DNA of 64,000 nucleotides, from contig CAKPSD010000001.1 in NCBI GenBank assembly GCA_934183255.1, forward strand, positions 620,001 through 684,000, written 5' to 3'. The first letter of the stretch is position 1, and each line of letters starts with the position of its first letter. Source of the stretch: an uncultured Bacilli bacterium. Lineage in GTDB: Bacteria; Bacillota_I; Bacilli_A; RFN20; DUOF01. Positions 54,208 to 61,905 of the stretch are shown here, in pieces. Below the pieces are notes generated by a model. The model was given only the letters and a program-made list of their open reading frames with translations. It had not been told where the DNA came from and made no database searches. The position numbers and the translations under genes were made by a program.

Positions 54208-54264
54208 CTTCTGTTCACCTCAATAAGATTTTTCCCAATCTATTGAAGTTTATTCTTTTTATTT

Positions 54265-54522
54265 TTAAATTTTTGAAACTTTATTACTCATTAATGTTGT
54301 TTTATCTTTTTCTATCTTTAAAACACCATTACTAGCCTTATATTTATGTTCCCCGTTTTCATCAAAAATAACTAATCTTCCTGATTTTACTGTAACAATA
54401 AGAGGAATGTGTCCTTTTAAAACAGTTATTTCCCCATTTGTGGTTGTTACAATAACTTTATTTGCTAAAGAATCATAAACAGTTCCATTTTCAGTTAAAA
54501 CAATAAATTTAAAATTACTCAT
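54265..54522 (-). CDS. atpC: ATP synthase epsilon subunit, short
   Basis: An 85-residue epsilon subunit. The N-terminal ten-stranded beta-sandwich is present (LTENGTVYDSLANKVIVTTT, then GEITVLKGHIPLIVTVKSG) but the C-terminal helical hairpin, about 45 residues in most species, is missing. Only 57 bases separate it from the next gene, so no lost C-terminal part can fit. The subunit should still link F1 and F0, but not inhibit ATP hydrolysis with its helices. ATG at 54522 follows AAAAGGG; its frame overlaps atpD by eight bases. Confidence 0.93.
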   Translation of the reverse strand: MSNFKFIVLTENGTVYDSLANKVIVTTTNGEITVLKGHIPLIVTVKSGRLVIFDENGEHKYKASNGVLKIEKDKTTLMSNKVSKI

Positions 54523-55900
54523 ATTGTTTTCCCTTTTCAATAGCTTCCTCAATTGTTCCTACATATAAGAAAGCTTGTTCATTTATATTATCTACTTTTC
54601 CATCAAGTATCATTTTAAAACCATTAATAGTATCTTTTAGTTTTACATATCTACCTTCTCTTCCACTAAAGGCTGACGCTACAGTAAAAGGTTGTGATAA
54701 GAAGTTTCTTATTTTTCTTGCTCTTGAAACTACAAGTTTATCTTCATCACTAAGTTCTTCAACACCTAATATTGCAATAATATCTTGTAATTCTTTAAAT
54801 CTTTGTAATGTTTTTTGAACATTTCTTGCTACTTCATAGTGCTCTTTTCCTACTATATTAGGTTCTAGCACCCTGCTTGTTGAAGACAAAGGATCTAAAG
54901 CTGGATATATTCCTAAAGCTGCTACACTACGATCTAGTACTGTTTTTGCATCTAAGTGAGCAAAGGTTGTAGCTGGTGCTGGATCTGTTAAATCATCAGC
55001 GGGTACATATACTGCTTGAATTGAGGTAATTGATCCATCTTTAGTTGAAGTAATTCTTTCTTGTAAATCTCCCATCTCAGTAGCTAATGTTGGTTGATAT
55101 CCTACAGCACTTGGTCTTCTACCTAAAAGAGCACTTACTTCACTTCCTGCTTGAGAAAATCTAAAGATATTATCTATAAATAGTAAAACATCTTGTTTTA
55201 AATCATCTCTAAAGTATTCAGCCATTGTAAGTCCTGTTAAACCTACTCTCATTCTAGCCCCAGGTGGTTCATTCATTTGTCCAAATACTAAAGCAGTTTT
55301 ACTTAAAACACCTGATTCTTTCATTTCATAATATAAATCATTACCTTCTCTAGTTCTTTCTCCAACTCCCGCAAATACAGATATACCACCATGACTAGTA
55401 GCAACATTATTTATTAACTCTTGAATAAGAACAGTTTTACCTACTCCTGCTCCTCCAAATAATCCTATTTTTCCACCCTTTGGATAAGGACACAATAAAT
55501 CTATTACTTTAATACCTGTTTCTAGAATTTCATTATTAATATTTTGATCTTTATAATCTGGCGCTTTTTTATGAATTGGCGATAATTTCATTTTATTATC
55601 TAATTCTCCAAGACCATCTATTGGTTCTCCCAAAACATTAAACATTCTTCCAAGTACTTCTTTTCCTACTTTTACTTTTAATGGTCCTTCTGTATCTACT
55701 ATATTCATTCCTCTAACTAATCCTTCAGTTGGAGACAAAGATACACATCTAACTTTACCTGAACCTATATGACTTGCTACTTCCATAACTATTTTTTTAT
55801 TATCTTCTACTTGAAGTGCATTATTAATCGCAGGTAAATTTTCTTCTTCAAATTTAACATCAACTACAGGCCCCATAACTTGTACTATTTTTCCTATCAT
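54515..55900 (-). CDS. atpD: ATP synthase beta subunit
   Basis: Catalytic F1 subunit, 461 residues. Walker A GLFGGAGVGKTVLIQELINN, GERTREGNDLYYEMKESGV, Walker B DVLLFIDNIFRFSQAGSEVS and the DELSEED-type loop (LGVEELSDEDKLVV). It lies between atpG and atpC in the standard operon order. AGGAGG precedes the ATG at 55900. Confidence 0.98.
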   Translation of the reverse strand: MIGKIVQVMGPVVDVKFEEENLPAINNALQVEDNKKIVMEVASHIGSGKVRCVSLSPTEGLVRGMNIVDTEGPLKVKVGKEVLGRMFNVLGEPIDGLGELDNKMKLSPIHKKAPDYKDQNINNEILETGIKVIDLLCPYPKGGKIGLFGGAGVGKTVLIQELINNVATSHGGISVFAGVGERTREGNDLYYEMKESGVLSKTALVFGQMNEPPGARMRVGLTGLTMAEYFRDDLKQDVLLFIDNIFRFSQAGSEVSALLGRRPSAVGYQPTLATEMGDLQERITSTKDGSITSIQAVYVPADDLTDPAPATTFAHLDAKTVLDRSVAALGIYPALDPLSSTSRVLEPNIVGKEHYEVARNVQKTLQRFKELQDIIAILGVEELSDEDKLVVSRARKIRNFLSQPFTVASAFSGREGRYVKLKDTINGFKMILDGKVDNINEQAFLYVGTIEEAIEKGKQYE

Positions 55901-55911
55901 TTTTACACCTC

Positions 55912-56724
55912 CTACATGCCATTTACTATATCACTTAATTCAGTTGTAATTTGTTGTTGTCTTAGTTTATTGTAAACTAGTTTTAATTCCCTCTTTAATT
56001 CATCAGCGTTATCTTTTGCATTCTTCATTGCATTATTTCTACTAGCATTTTCACTAAGAACACTATTTAATAAAACGCTATTAATTTTAGTTCTTACAAG
56101 TAATGATACTAAATGTTTTATCATCTCTTCATCACTTGATTCAATTAAATATAAAGTATCTATTTTACCTTTTTCTAAGTTAAAAGGATATACTTTTTCA
56201 TTTACTACTTCATACTTTAAATTATTAATATATTTAGTGTATATAACATTCAAAGATTTAATCTTACTATTTTTTACAAGTTCAAATAAATGTTCACTAA
56301 ATTCTTCTTGTAAATCAGTATCTTCAAAAGCATTATACTCACTATATAAAAACAAAATATCATAGTTTTTATTTTTCAAATAACTTATACCCTTTTCTCC
56401 AAAAACAATATAACTAGCATTATGATCATTTAAAGAATCAATAAGACGTAATACTTCCTCATTATATGCTCCACATAGTCCTAAATTAGAAGTTATAACA
56501 ATATTTACATCTATTCCTTCTTTATTAAACTTAAAATCATTTTCTGTTAAATATAAAACTTCATTTATTACTTTTTCTAATTCATTTAAATATCTAATTG
56601 ATTGCTCATACTTATATTTTAATTTTTTTAGTTTAACACTAGATACTAATTCCATTGCTCTAGCAATATTACTAGTAGAATCAATTGATTTTATTCTTCT
56701 TTTTTGTGCTTGTAATGATGCCAT
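55912..56724 (-). CDS. atpG: ATP synthase gamma subunit
   Basis: Central rotating shaft of F1, 270 residues. The N-terminal helix (RRIKSIDSTSNIARAMELVS) and the C-terminal helix with RNNAMKNAKDNADEL are the conserved coiled-coil parts; ITSNLGLCGAYNEEVLRL is the globular-domain signature. It lies three bases after atpA. Confidence 0.96.
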   Translation of the reverse strand: MASLQAQKRRIKSIDSTSNIARAMELVSSVKLKKLKYKYEQSIRYLNELEKVINEVLYLTENDFKFNKEGIDVNIVITSNLGLCGAYNEEVLRLIDSLNDHNASYIVFGEKGISYLKNKNYDILFLYSEYNAFEDTDLQEEFSEHLFELVKNSKIKSLNVIYTKYINNLKYEVVNEKVYPFNLEKGKIDTLYLIESSDEEMIKHLVSLLVRTKINSVLLNSVLSENASRNNAMKNAKDNADELKRELKLVYNKLRQQQITTELSDIVNGM

Positions 56725-56727
56725 AAG

Positions 56728-58236
56728 TTATTCCTCATTTAAGTTATTAAAATCTTTTACATACTCAGAAATATATTTAGCTATAGTCATTTTTAGATTA
56801 TCACTAATTACTTTTTTACTTTCTATTTCTTGCATTATTTTACTATGTTTAGATTTAAATCTTTCTAATAAAAACTTTTCAAAATCTCTTACTTTATTTA
56901 CACTTATATCATCTATTAATTTATATTTTAAGCAGAATAAAGATATTACTTGCTCTGCCAAGGAATATGAATCATGTGCATCTTGTTTTAATAATTCAAT
57001 CGTTTTTTGACCGCTTTCTAATGTCTTTAGTGTTGTCTTATCTAAATCACTACCAAATCTAGTAAACGATTCTAATTCTTTATAATTTGCAATATCAATT
57101 TTTAATCCATCAGATACTTCTTTCATTGCTTTAGTTTGAGCTTTAGAGCCTACTCTTGATACAGATAAACCAGTATCAATTGCTGGTCTTATACCTTCAT
57201 TAAATAAATCAGTTTGTAAGAATATTTGTCCATCTGTTATAGATATTACATTTGTTGGAATATAAGCAGATATATCTCCTTCTTGAGTTTCAATTATAGG
57301 AAGAGCCGTTAATGATCCTCCCTTTAGTAAGTTTGCACTTCTTTCTAATAATCTAGAATGCAAATAGAAAACATCACCTGGGTACGCTTCTCTCCCTGGA
57401 GGTCTTTTTAATAATAAAGATAGTGTTCTATAACTTACGGCATGCTTACTTAGGTCATCATATACTATTAAAACATCTTTTCCTAAATCCATAAAATATT
57501 CACCAATTGCACATCCACTATAAGGAGCTATATATTGCATTGATGCACTTTCACTTGCACTAGCGTTAATAATGATTGTATACTCCATTGCTCCTTCTTT
57601 GGTAAACGTATTTACCATTTGTGCTACTGTAGAGTTTTTTTGTCCTATACAAACATAAATACAAATTACATCTTTTCCCTTTTGATTTATAACTGTATCC
57701 ATGGCAATCGTAGACTTACCTGTTTGTCTATCGCCTATAATTAACTCTCTTTGTCCTCTTCCAATTGGAGTTAGAGAATCAATTGCTTTTATTCCTGTTT
57801 CAAGTGGAGTATTTACACTTACTCTTTCCATTACTAAAGGTGCTATTTTTTCAACAGGATAATAATCACTTACTTTGATTTCTCCTAAGTTATCTATTGG
57901 ATTGCCTAAAGCATCTACCACTCTTCCTATAAGAGATTCTCCAACACCTACTTCTAAAACTCTTTTAGTTCTTTTTACTTTAGAACCTTCTTTAATACTA
58001 TCTATATTAGTAAGAACTACTATACCTACACTTTTTTCTTCAAGATTTAGTACTAATCCCATTCCTTTATTTTCAAACTCTACTAATTCTCCTGCCATAA
58101 CTTTATCTAGGCCATAAACAGTTGCAACACCATCTCCAATAGTTAAAACAGTTCCTATATCTTCTCTTTCACTTTTATTATCATAACTTTTAATTTCTTC
58201 TTTTAAAGCTTTTGTTAAAGATGTCACATCAATCAT
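56728..58236 (-). CDS. atpA: ATP synthase alpha subunit
   Basis: Regulatory F1 subunit, 502 residues. Walker A GDRQTGKSTIA, VCIGQKNSTVAQMVNTF, YDDLSKHAVSYRTLSLLLKR and RPAIDTGLSVSRVGSKAQ. A GTG at 58245 is in frame, but GAGGGTG lies there as the ribosome site for ATG 58236, which is preferred. It overlaps atpH by eight bases. Confidence 0.97.
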   Translation of the reverse strand: MIDVTSLTKALKEEIKSYDNKSEREDIGTVLTIGDGVATVYGLDKVMAGELVEFENKGMGLVLNLEEKSVGIVVLTNIDSIKEGSKVKRTKRVLEVGVGESLIGRVVDALGNPIDNLGEIKVSDYYPVEKIAPLVMERVSVNTPLETGIKAIDSLTPIGRGQRELIIGDRQTGKSTIAMDTVINQKGKDVICIYVCIGQKNSTVAQMVNTFTKEGAMEYTIIINASASESASMQYIAPYSGCAIGEYFMDLGKDVLIVYDDLSKHAVSYRTLSLLLKRPPGREAYPGDVFYLHSRLLERSANLLKGGSLTALPIIETQEGDISAYIPTNVISITDGQIFLQTDLFNEGIRPAIDTGLSVSRVGSKAQTKAMKEVSDGLKIDIANYKELESFTRFGSDLDKTTLKTLESGQKTIELLKQDAHDSYSLAEQVISLFCLKYKLIDDISVNKVRDFEKFLLERFKSKHSKIMQEIESKKVISDNLKMTIAKYISEYVKDFNNLNEE

Positions 58237-58759
58237 TATTTTCACCCTCTTTCAATAACTCTTTTTTTAAATTATTTAATTTAGTTTTATAAGAATTATC
58301 ATATAATTTATTATCCACGATTACTTTAAATCCTCCAATTAAACTTATATCTTGTTTAAAAGAAAGAATTACTTTCTTATTTAATTTTTTAGTAAATACT
58401 TCCTCTAGTTTTTTTATTTTTTCATCATCTATTTCTAATCCATAAATAATGCCCTTACTAATATTTTTTTCTTTATAATAAAATTCATTAAATTCATCAA
58501 AAATATCTATTAAATACTCTTCTTTATTATCATCTATAATAATATTTATAAAATTAATTAAATACTTGTTCATATCTTTTAAATATTTATCTAAAATATT
58601 CTTTTTATTACTACTATTAACAAATTTATTACTAATAAAACTAGCAATTTCTTTATCTTTAAATATCTCTATTAATACCTTTATTTCATTATAAAAGTTA
58701 TCTAAAATATTTTCTTCTTTTCCAAGATTAAATAATGCTGAAGCATATTCACTATTCAT
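58229..58759 (-). CDS. atpH: ATP synthase delta subunit
   Basis: Part of the peripheral stalk, 176 residues. The family start (EYASALFNLGKEENILDNFY) and the C-terminal ISLIGGFKVIVDNKLYDNSY with KLNNLKKEL are visible. Overlaps atpF by eight bases and atpA by eight. Confidence 0.93.
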   Translation of the reverse strand: MNSEYASALFNLGKEENILDNFYNEIKVLIEIFKDKEIASFISNKFVNSSNKKNILDKYLKDMNKYLINFINIIIDDNKEEYLIDIFDEFNEFYYKEKNISKGIIYGLEIDDEKIKKLEEVFTKKLNKKVILSFKQDISLIGGFKVIVDNKLYDNSYKTKLNNLKKELLKEGENND

Positions 58760-59285
58760 CTTTTTCTACCTCTTTTACAAGTTCTTCAAAAGAATTATTT
58801 TCATCTTCTTCAGTTAAATCTCTTCTTAAAATATTTTTAGATATATCAATAGATAAACCCACTACTTCTTTTTTAATTTCATTTCTAGCTTTATTTTTTT
58901 CTACTTCTATTTCCTTTAAAGCATTTTTCTTTATATCATTTGCTTCTTGTTTTGCACTTTCTATAATTAATTCTTTTTGTTTACTAGCCTCTTCTTTACT
59001 TTCTTTTAATAGCTTACTAGTTTCTTTTAAATTTTTATTTTTTGTTTCTTCAGCTTCTTTTAAAATAGTATCTGCTTTATTTAATTTAGTATCTGCTTCA
59101 TCTATTTGATTCTTTATATATTTTTGTCTTTTTGCTATAAATTCTTTTGCTGGTTTATATAAAAATTTTATTACGACAAAGAAAAGTACTGCTGTTGCTA
59201 GTAGTTGGACAATAAAGGCTTCAAAACTTGGAAAAATTTTGCTTCCTATATCACCAAGAGATTCTTTAAATGATAAAAATATCAT
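58752..59285 (-). CDS. atpF: ATP synthase b subunit
   Basis: Peripheral stalk, 177 residues. A membrane helix (about 24-44, FIVQLLATAVLFFVVIKFLY) is followed by a long charged coiled coil (KPAKEFIAKRQKYIKNQIDE onward). It overlaps atpE by four bases (ATGA). Confidence 0.95.
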   Translation of the reverse strand: MIFLSFKESLGDIGSKIFPSFEAFIVQLLATAVLFFVVIKFLYKPAKEFIAKRQKYIKNQIDEADTKLNKADTILKEAEETKNKNLKETSKLLKESKEEASKQKELIIESAKQEANDIKKNALKEIEVEKNKARNEIKKEVVGLSIDISKNILRRDLTEEDENNSFEELVKEVEKDE

Positions 59286-59530
59286 AATGCAAAGATTAAC
59301 AAGAATGCAATTAATAATCCATAGATACCTGTAGTTTCTGCTAGGGCGATACCAGTAATCATAACTCCCCTAATTTGACTAGTTGCTTCAGGATTTCTTC
59401 CAACTGCCTCTACTGCCTTACCTGCAGCGTATCCTTCACCAATACCACTACCTACTCCAGTAAATACCGCTATTGCTGCACCAATTGCTGCTAATCCTTT
59501 CATAATATACATTGCTGCTTCTGCACTCAT
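59282..59530 (-). CDS. atpE: ATP synthase c subunit with two-carboxylate ion site
   Basis: Ring-forming membrane subunit, 82 residues, two helices. The ion-binding site is read directly: Glu32 in GVGSGIGEGYAAGKA, then Leu63, Glu65, Thr66, Thr67 and Tyr70 in ALAETTGIYGLL. H+-type rotors have a small or Gly residue at 32; classical Na+ types have Gln32. Glu at both 32 and 65 is the two-carboxylate arrangement described for a Na+-driven rotor of Fusobacterium. Sodium coupling is therefore likely, from residues alone. Confidence 0.95.
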   Translation of the reverse strand: MSAEAAMYIMKGLAAIGAAIAVFTGVGSGIGEGYAAGKAVEAVGRNPEATSQIRGVMITGIALAETTGIYGLLIAFLLIFAL

Positions 59531-59546
59531 ACATAATTCCTCCTTC

Positions 59547-60263
59547 TTATGCTAATGCTTCTTCTATCTCATCAGGCTCTTCTCCTTTAATAAAGAAGGC
59601 TGTTAAATAGACAAATACTAATGTTTGTATTACTGCACTAAATAAATCAAAATAGGCATGTAATACTGGAGCCACGATTGGCCCAAATATATTTAATCCT
59701 GGAACATTTATAATAAATCCAGTTAATAATTCTGTCGCATAATACACTAAACTCATAATTATCATTCCCGATAATGCATTACCAAACATCCTAAATGATA
59801 ATGATATTAATGGAGCAAATGTTGATAATATGTTTATTGGTAAAAAGACTGGAAACTTAGGAAAAGGATCTACAAATCTTTTAAAGTATTTCCATTTAGT
59901 AAATCTAATAGAATTAGCGTGTATTAAGATAAATGTTATAAACGCTATTGCTAAAGGAATACTATAGTTAGTCATGGGTGAAGGTAAACCAAATAAACCT
60001 ATCAAAAAATAACTCGGAATCATAAGCATTAAGGTTAAAAAATAGGGTTTTAATTTATCATATTTTTTACCCATATTATTTTCTACAAAGCCATCAACAA
60101 AAGTAACAGCGTATTCTCCAATAAAAGCTAATCCTTTAGATTCTTTTAAAGGATCTGCTTTCTTTATTTTGTTTCCTACAATTATTACAAAAATGCATAA
60201 TAGTAAAATAACTATTAAAGAAGAATAAGTTTCTGCTGGTAATTTTAATAAAATCTTTTCCAT
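59547..60263 (-). CDS. atpB: ATP synthase a subunit
   Basis: Stationary membrane subunit forming the ion half-channels, 238 residues with five to six helices. The essential Arg lies in SLSFRMFGNALSGMIIMSLV. The C-terminal helix region carries HAYFDLFSAVIQTLVFVYL, the conserved block. Between atpI and atpE in standard order. Confidence 0.95.
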   Translation of the reverse strand: MEKILLKLPAETYSSLIVILLLCIFVIIVGNKIKKADPLKESKGLAFIGEYAVTFVDGFVENNMGKKYDKLKPYFLTLMLMIPSYFLIGLFGLPSPMTNYSIPLAIAFITFILIHANSIRFTKWKYFKRFVDPFPKFPVFLPINILSTFAPLISLSFRMFGNALSGMIIMSLVYYATELLTGFIINVPGLNIFGPIVAPVLHAYFDLFSAVIQTLVFVYLTAFFIKGEEPDEIEEALA

Positions 60264-60267
60264 TTTC

Positions 60268-60618
60268 TTAATCCTCCTTTAATTCTTTTTTCTCTATTAT
60301 TACAATCCAAACTTTAGTTAGTAATAATCCTATAAAACAAGTAACTATTGAAAATACATTTGGTCTTAAACAACTTGCAAGCAATACTACTCCATATATT
60401 AAATATCTTAAAGCGTGATTTCTTCTAAGTTTACTTTTTAAAACTCTATAATCATATATCTCTATATTTTCTAGTCTTTCTATCATTTTAAATCCAAGTA
60501 GTCCTGCTAATCCTCCAAGTAAAAATCCTAATGCATATTTACTACTAATAAAAAGCAATATAACTACTACTAAACCAAGACTTATTAAACTAAATCTTTC
60601 AATCTTTCTATAATTCAT
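60268..60618 (-). CDS. atpI: ATP synthase I-type subunit
   Basis: A 116-residue membrane protein with four helices, in the place of atpI before atpB. AtpI-type proteins help assemble the c ring or carry Mg2+. Sequence similarity within the family is low, so the call rests on position, length and helices (for example GFLLGGLAGLLGFKMIERL). Confidence 0.75.
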   Translation of the reverse strand: MNYRKIERFSLISLGLVVVILLFISSKYALGFLLGGLAGLLGFKMIERLENIEIYDYRVLKSKLRRNHALRYLIYGVVLLASCLRPNVFSIVTCFIGLLLTKVWIVIIEKKELKED

Positions 60619-60814
60619 TTTTCTTACTTCCTAACATAAGAATTATTACGATTACATATGCTAAACTAAACACGCTACAAATAACAATCCATATTGGCTT
60701 AGTATTAAAATGTTCATCTAATTTTATTCCTATAAATATACATACTAATAAAGTAGTAATTATTTTAAAGATTGTTTCACTTATCATAAGTGTTTTTCTA
60801 GCACTATTTTTCAT
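60608..60814 (-). CDS. AtpZ-like small membrane protein
   Basis: A 68-residue protein with two helices (about 15-30 and 40-61) separated by IKLDEHFNTKPIW, the DEHFNT-type motif of AtpZ/AtpQ proteins. AtpZ and AtpI together form a small-ion transporter in some Firmicutes. It overlaps atpI by 11 bases and rpiB by 11 bases. Confidence 0.7.
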   Translation of the reverse strand: MKNSARKTLMISETIFKIITTLLVCIFIGIKLDEHFNTKPIWIVICSVFSLAYVIVIILMLGSKKNEL

Positions 60815-61241
60815 ATTCTTCTATCATTTTTACTCTTTCTTCATATCTACCTTTTAAAAATTCTGTATTTATTAAAGTTTCTATCATATCTATAGCTAAA
60901 AACTCATCACATTCTTCTGATGCTAAAACAAGCACGTTAATATCATCATGTGATTTAGCTCTTACTACATGATTTACATCTTTGCAACATGAACTTCTTA
61001 CACCTTTTACTTTATTAGTGGCTACTACCATTCCATCTCCACTACCACAAATAGCTACTCCATATTCACACTTTTTACTAGATATTTCTTTTCCTAATTT
61101 AAATGCATAAACTGGATAGTCACATCTTTCTTCACTAAAACAACCGCAATCTACACATTTGTAATTTTTTTCTAATAATTTTTCAATTATTTTATTTTTT
61201 AAATTATATCCTCTATGATCACTACAAATAGCTATTTTCAT
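60804..61241 (-). CDS. rpiB: Ribose-5-phosphate isomerase B
   Basis: Interconverts ribulose and ribose 5-phosphates. The 145 residues have MKIAICSDHRGYNLKNKI, YGVAICGSGDGMVVATNKVK (catalytic Cys) and AKSHDDINVLVLASE. ATG at 61241 lies seven bases after GGAGG; the in-frame ATG at 61247 is too close. It is the first gene of the ATP synthase operon, overlapping atpZ, an order seen in other Firmicutes (upp or glyA usually follow). Confidence 0.95.
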   Translation of the reverse strand: MKIAICSDHRGYNLKNKIIEKLLEKNYKCVDCGCFSEERCDYPVYAFKLGKEISSKKCEYGVAICGSGDGMVVATNKVKGVRSSCCKDVNHVVRAKSHDDINVLVLASEECDEFLAIDMIETLINTEFLKGRYEERVKMIEEYEK

Positions 61242-61262
61242 AAACATTCCTCCATATATTTA

Positions 61263-61291
61263 ATGTTACACAATTAAGACTTTTTATTCAA
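61263..61291 (-). promoter_or_regulatory. Promoter of the rpiB-atp operon
   Basis: On the minus strand TTGAAT (61291-61286) and TAACAT (61268-61263) are 17 bases apart; GGAGG and the rpiB ATG follow. Confidence 0.6.
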
Positions 61292-61351
61292 TGTTTTAAG
61301 CCTCTATCTTAACTTTAAATCTATAGATTTATATTAATATTTTTATAAAAT

Positions 61352-61374
61352 AAAAAGGATTTTAAAATCCTTAT
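61352..61374 (-). terminator. Terminator of the small exported protein gene
   Basis: AAGGATTTT and AAAATCCTT form a perfect nine-base palindrome without loop, T run on the minus strand; it overlaps the stop codon of the gene. Confidence 0.75.
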
Positions 61375-61772
61375 TTATTAAAGAAATATTTTGAAAAAAA
61401 GAACTTAACTCTAACATTTGATGTATCACATTTATCCTTCTTTAATTCTCCTGTTATAGCCTTACCTCTTGCCTCTCCTACATACACTACAATTTTGCCA
61501 TTTTCATAGCTTGCTTTACTTCCACTTTTAGCAAATTTATCTATATTAGTTATTACTGCATCTTGATGTAAACTAGGATCTAAATAATTAATTAAATCAT
61601 TATATTCATCTATTAAATATTCTTTATAAGTGTATCCATTTAAAACATCACCCATATCATTACTATTTAAAACTACTCTATACTTATATTCAAAAGCACC
61701 ATTTTCTTTAATAGAAGAATTAACTATTAATCCTGTTGAAAGCACTACTATACTAACTATTTTCTTTATCAT
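61371..61772 (-). CDS. Small exported protein of unknown function
   Basis: A 133-residue protein with a signal-like N-terminus (MIKKIVSIVVLSTGLIV) and a hydrophilic rest with no motif I know; one Cys near the C-terminus. The pattern YKYRVVLNSNDMGDVLNGYT and KIVVYVGEARGKAITGELKK suggests an alpha/beta or beta-rich fold. ATG at 61772 follows AGGTGAG by five bases; a GTG at 61781 lies in that site. Single gene with its own terminator. Confidence 0.7.
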   Translation of the reverse strand: MIKKIVSIVVLSTGLIVNSSIKENGAFEYKYRVVLNSNDMGDVLNGYTYKEYLIDEYNDLINYLDPSLHQDAVITNIDKFAKSGSKASYENGKIVVYVGEARGKAITGELKKDKCDTSNVRVKFFFSKYFFNK

Positions 61773-61880
61773 ATATCTCACCTAAACCTAGTATGGGATA
61801 TATTTAACTATTTATTCATAAATATTAATATTTTTAAAATTTCACTATTTTTTCACTATTTTTCATTATTTAGGGTATAA

Positions 61881-61902
61881 AAAAGAACAACTTTCGTTGT
61901 CC
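61881..61902 (-). terminator. Terminator of typA
   Basis: On the minus strand AGGACAAC and GTTGTTCT form an eight-base stem around GAAA, then T run. Confidence 0.8.
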
Positions 61903-61905
61903 TAA

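Noticed and set aside
54224..54251. Hairpin between atpC and the spoIIQ-like gene
   Set aside because: The stem is bulged and no T run follows on the minus strand; it does not qualify as a terminator.
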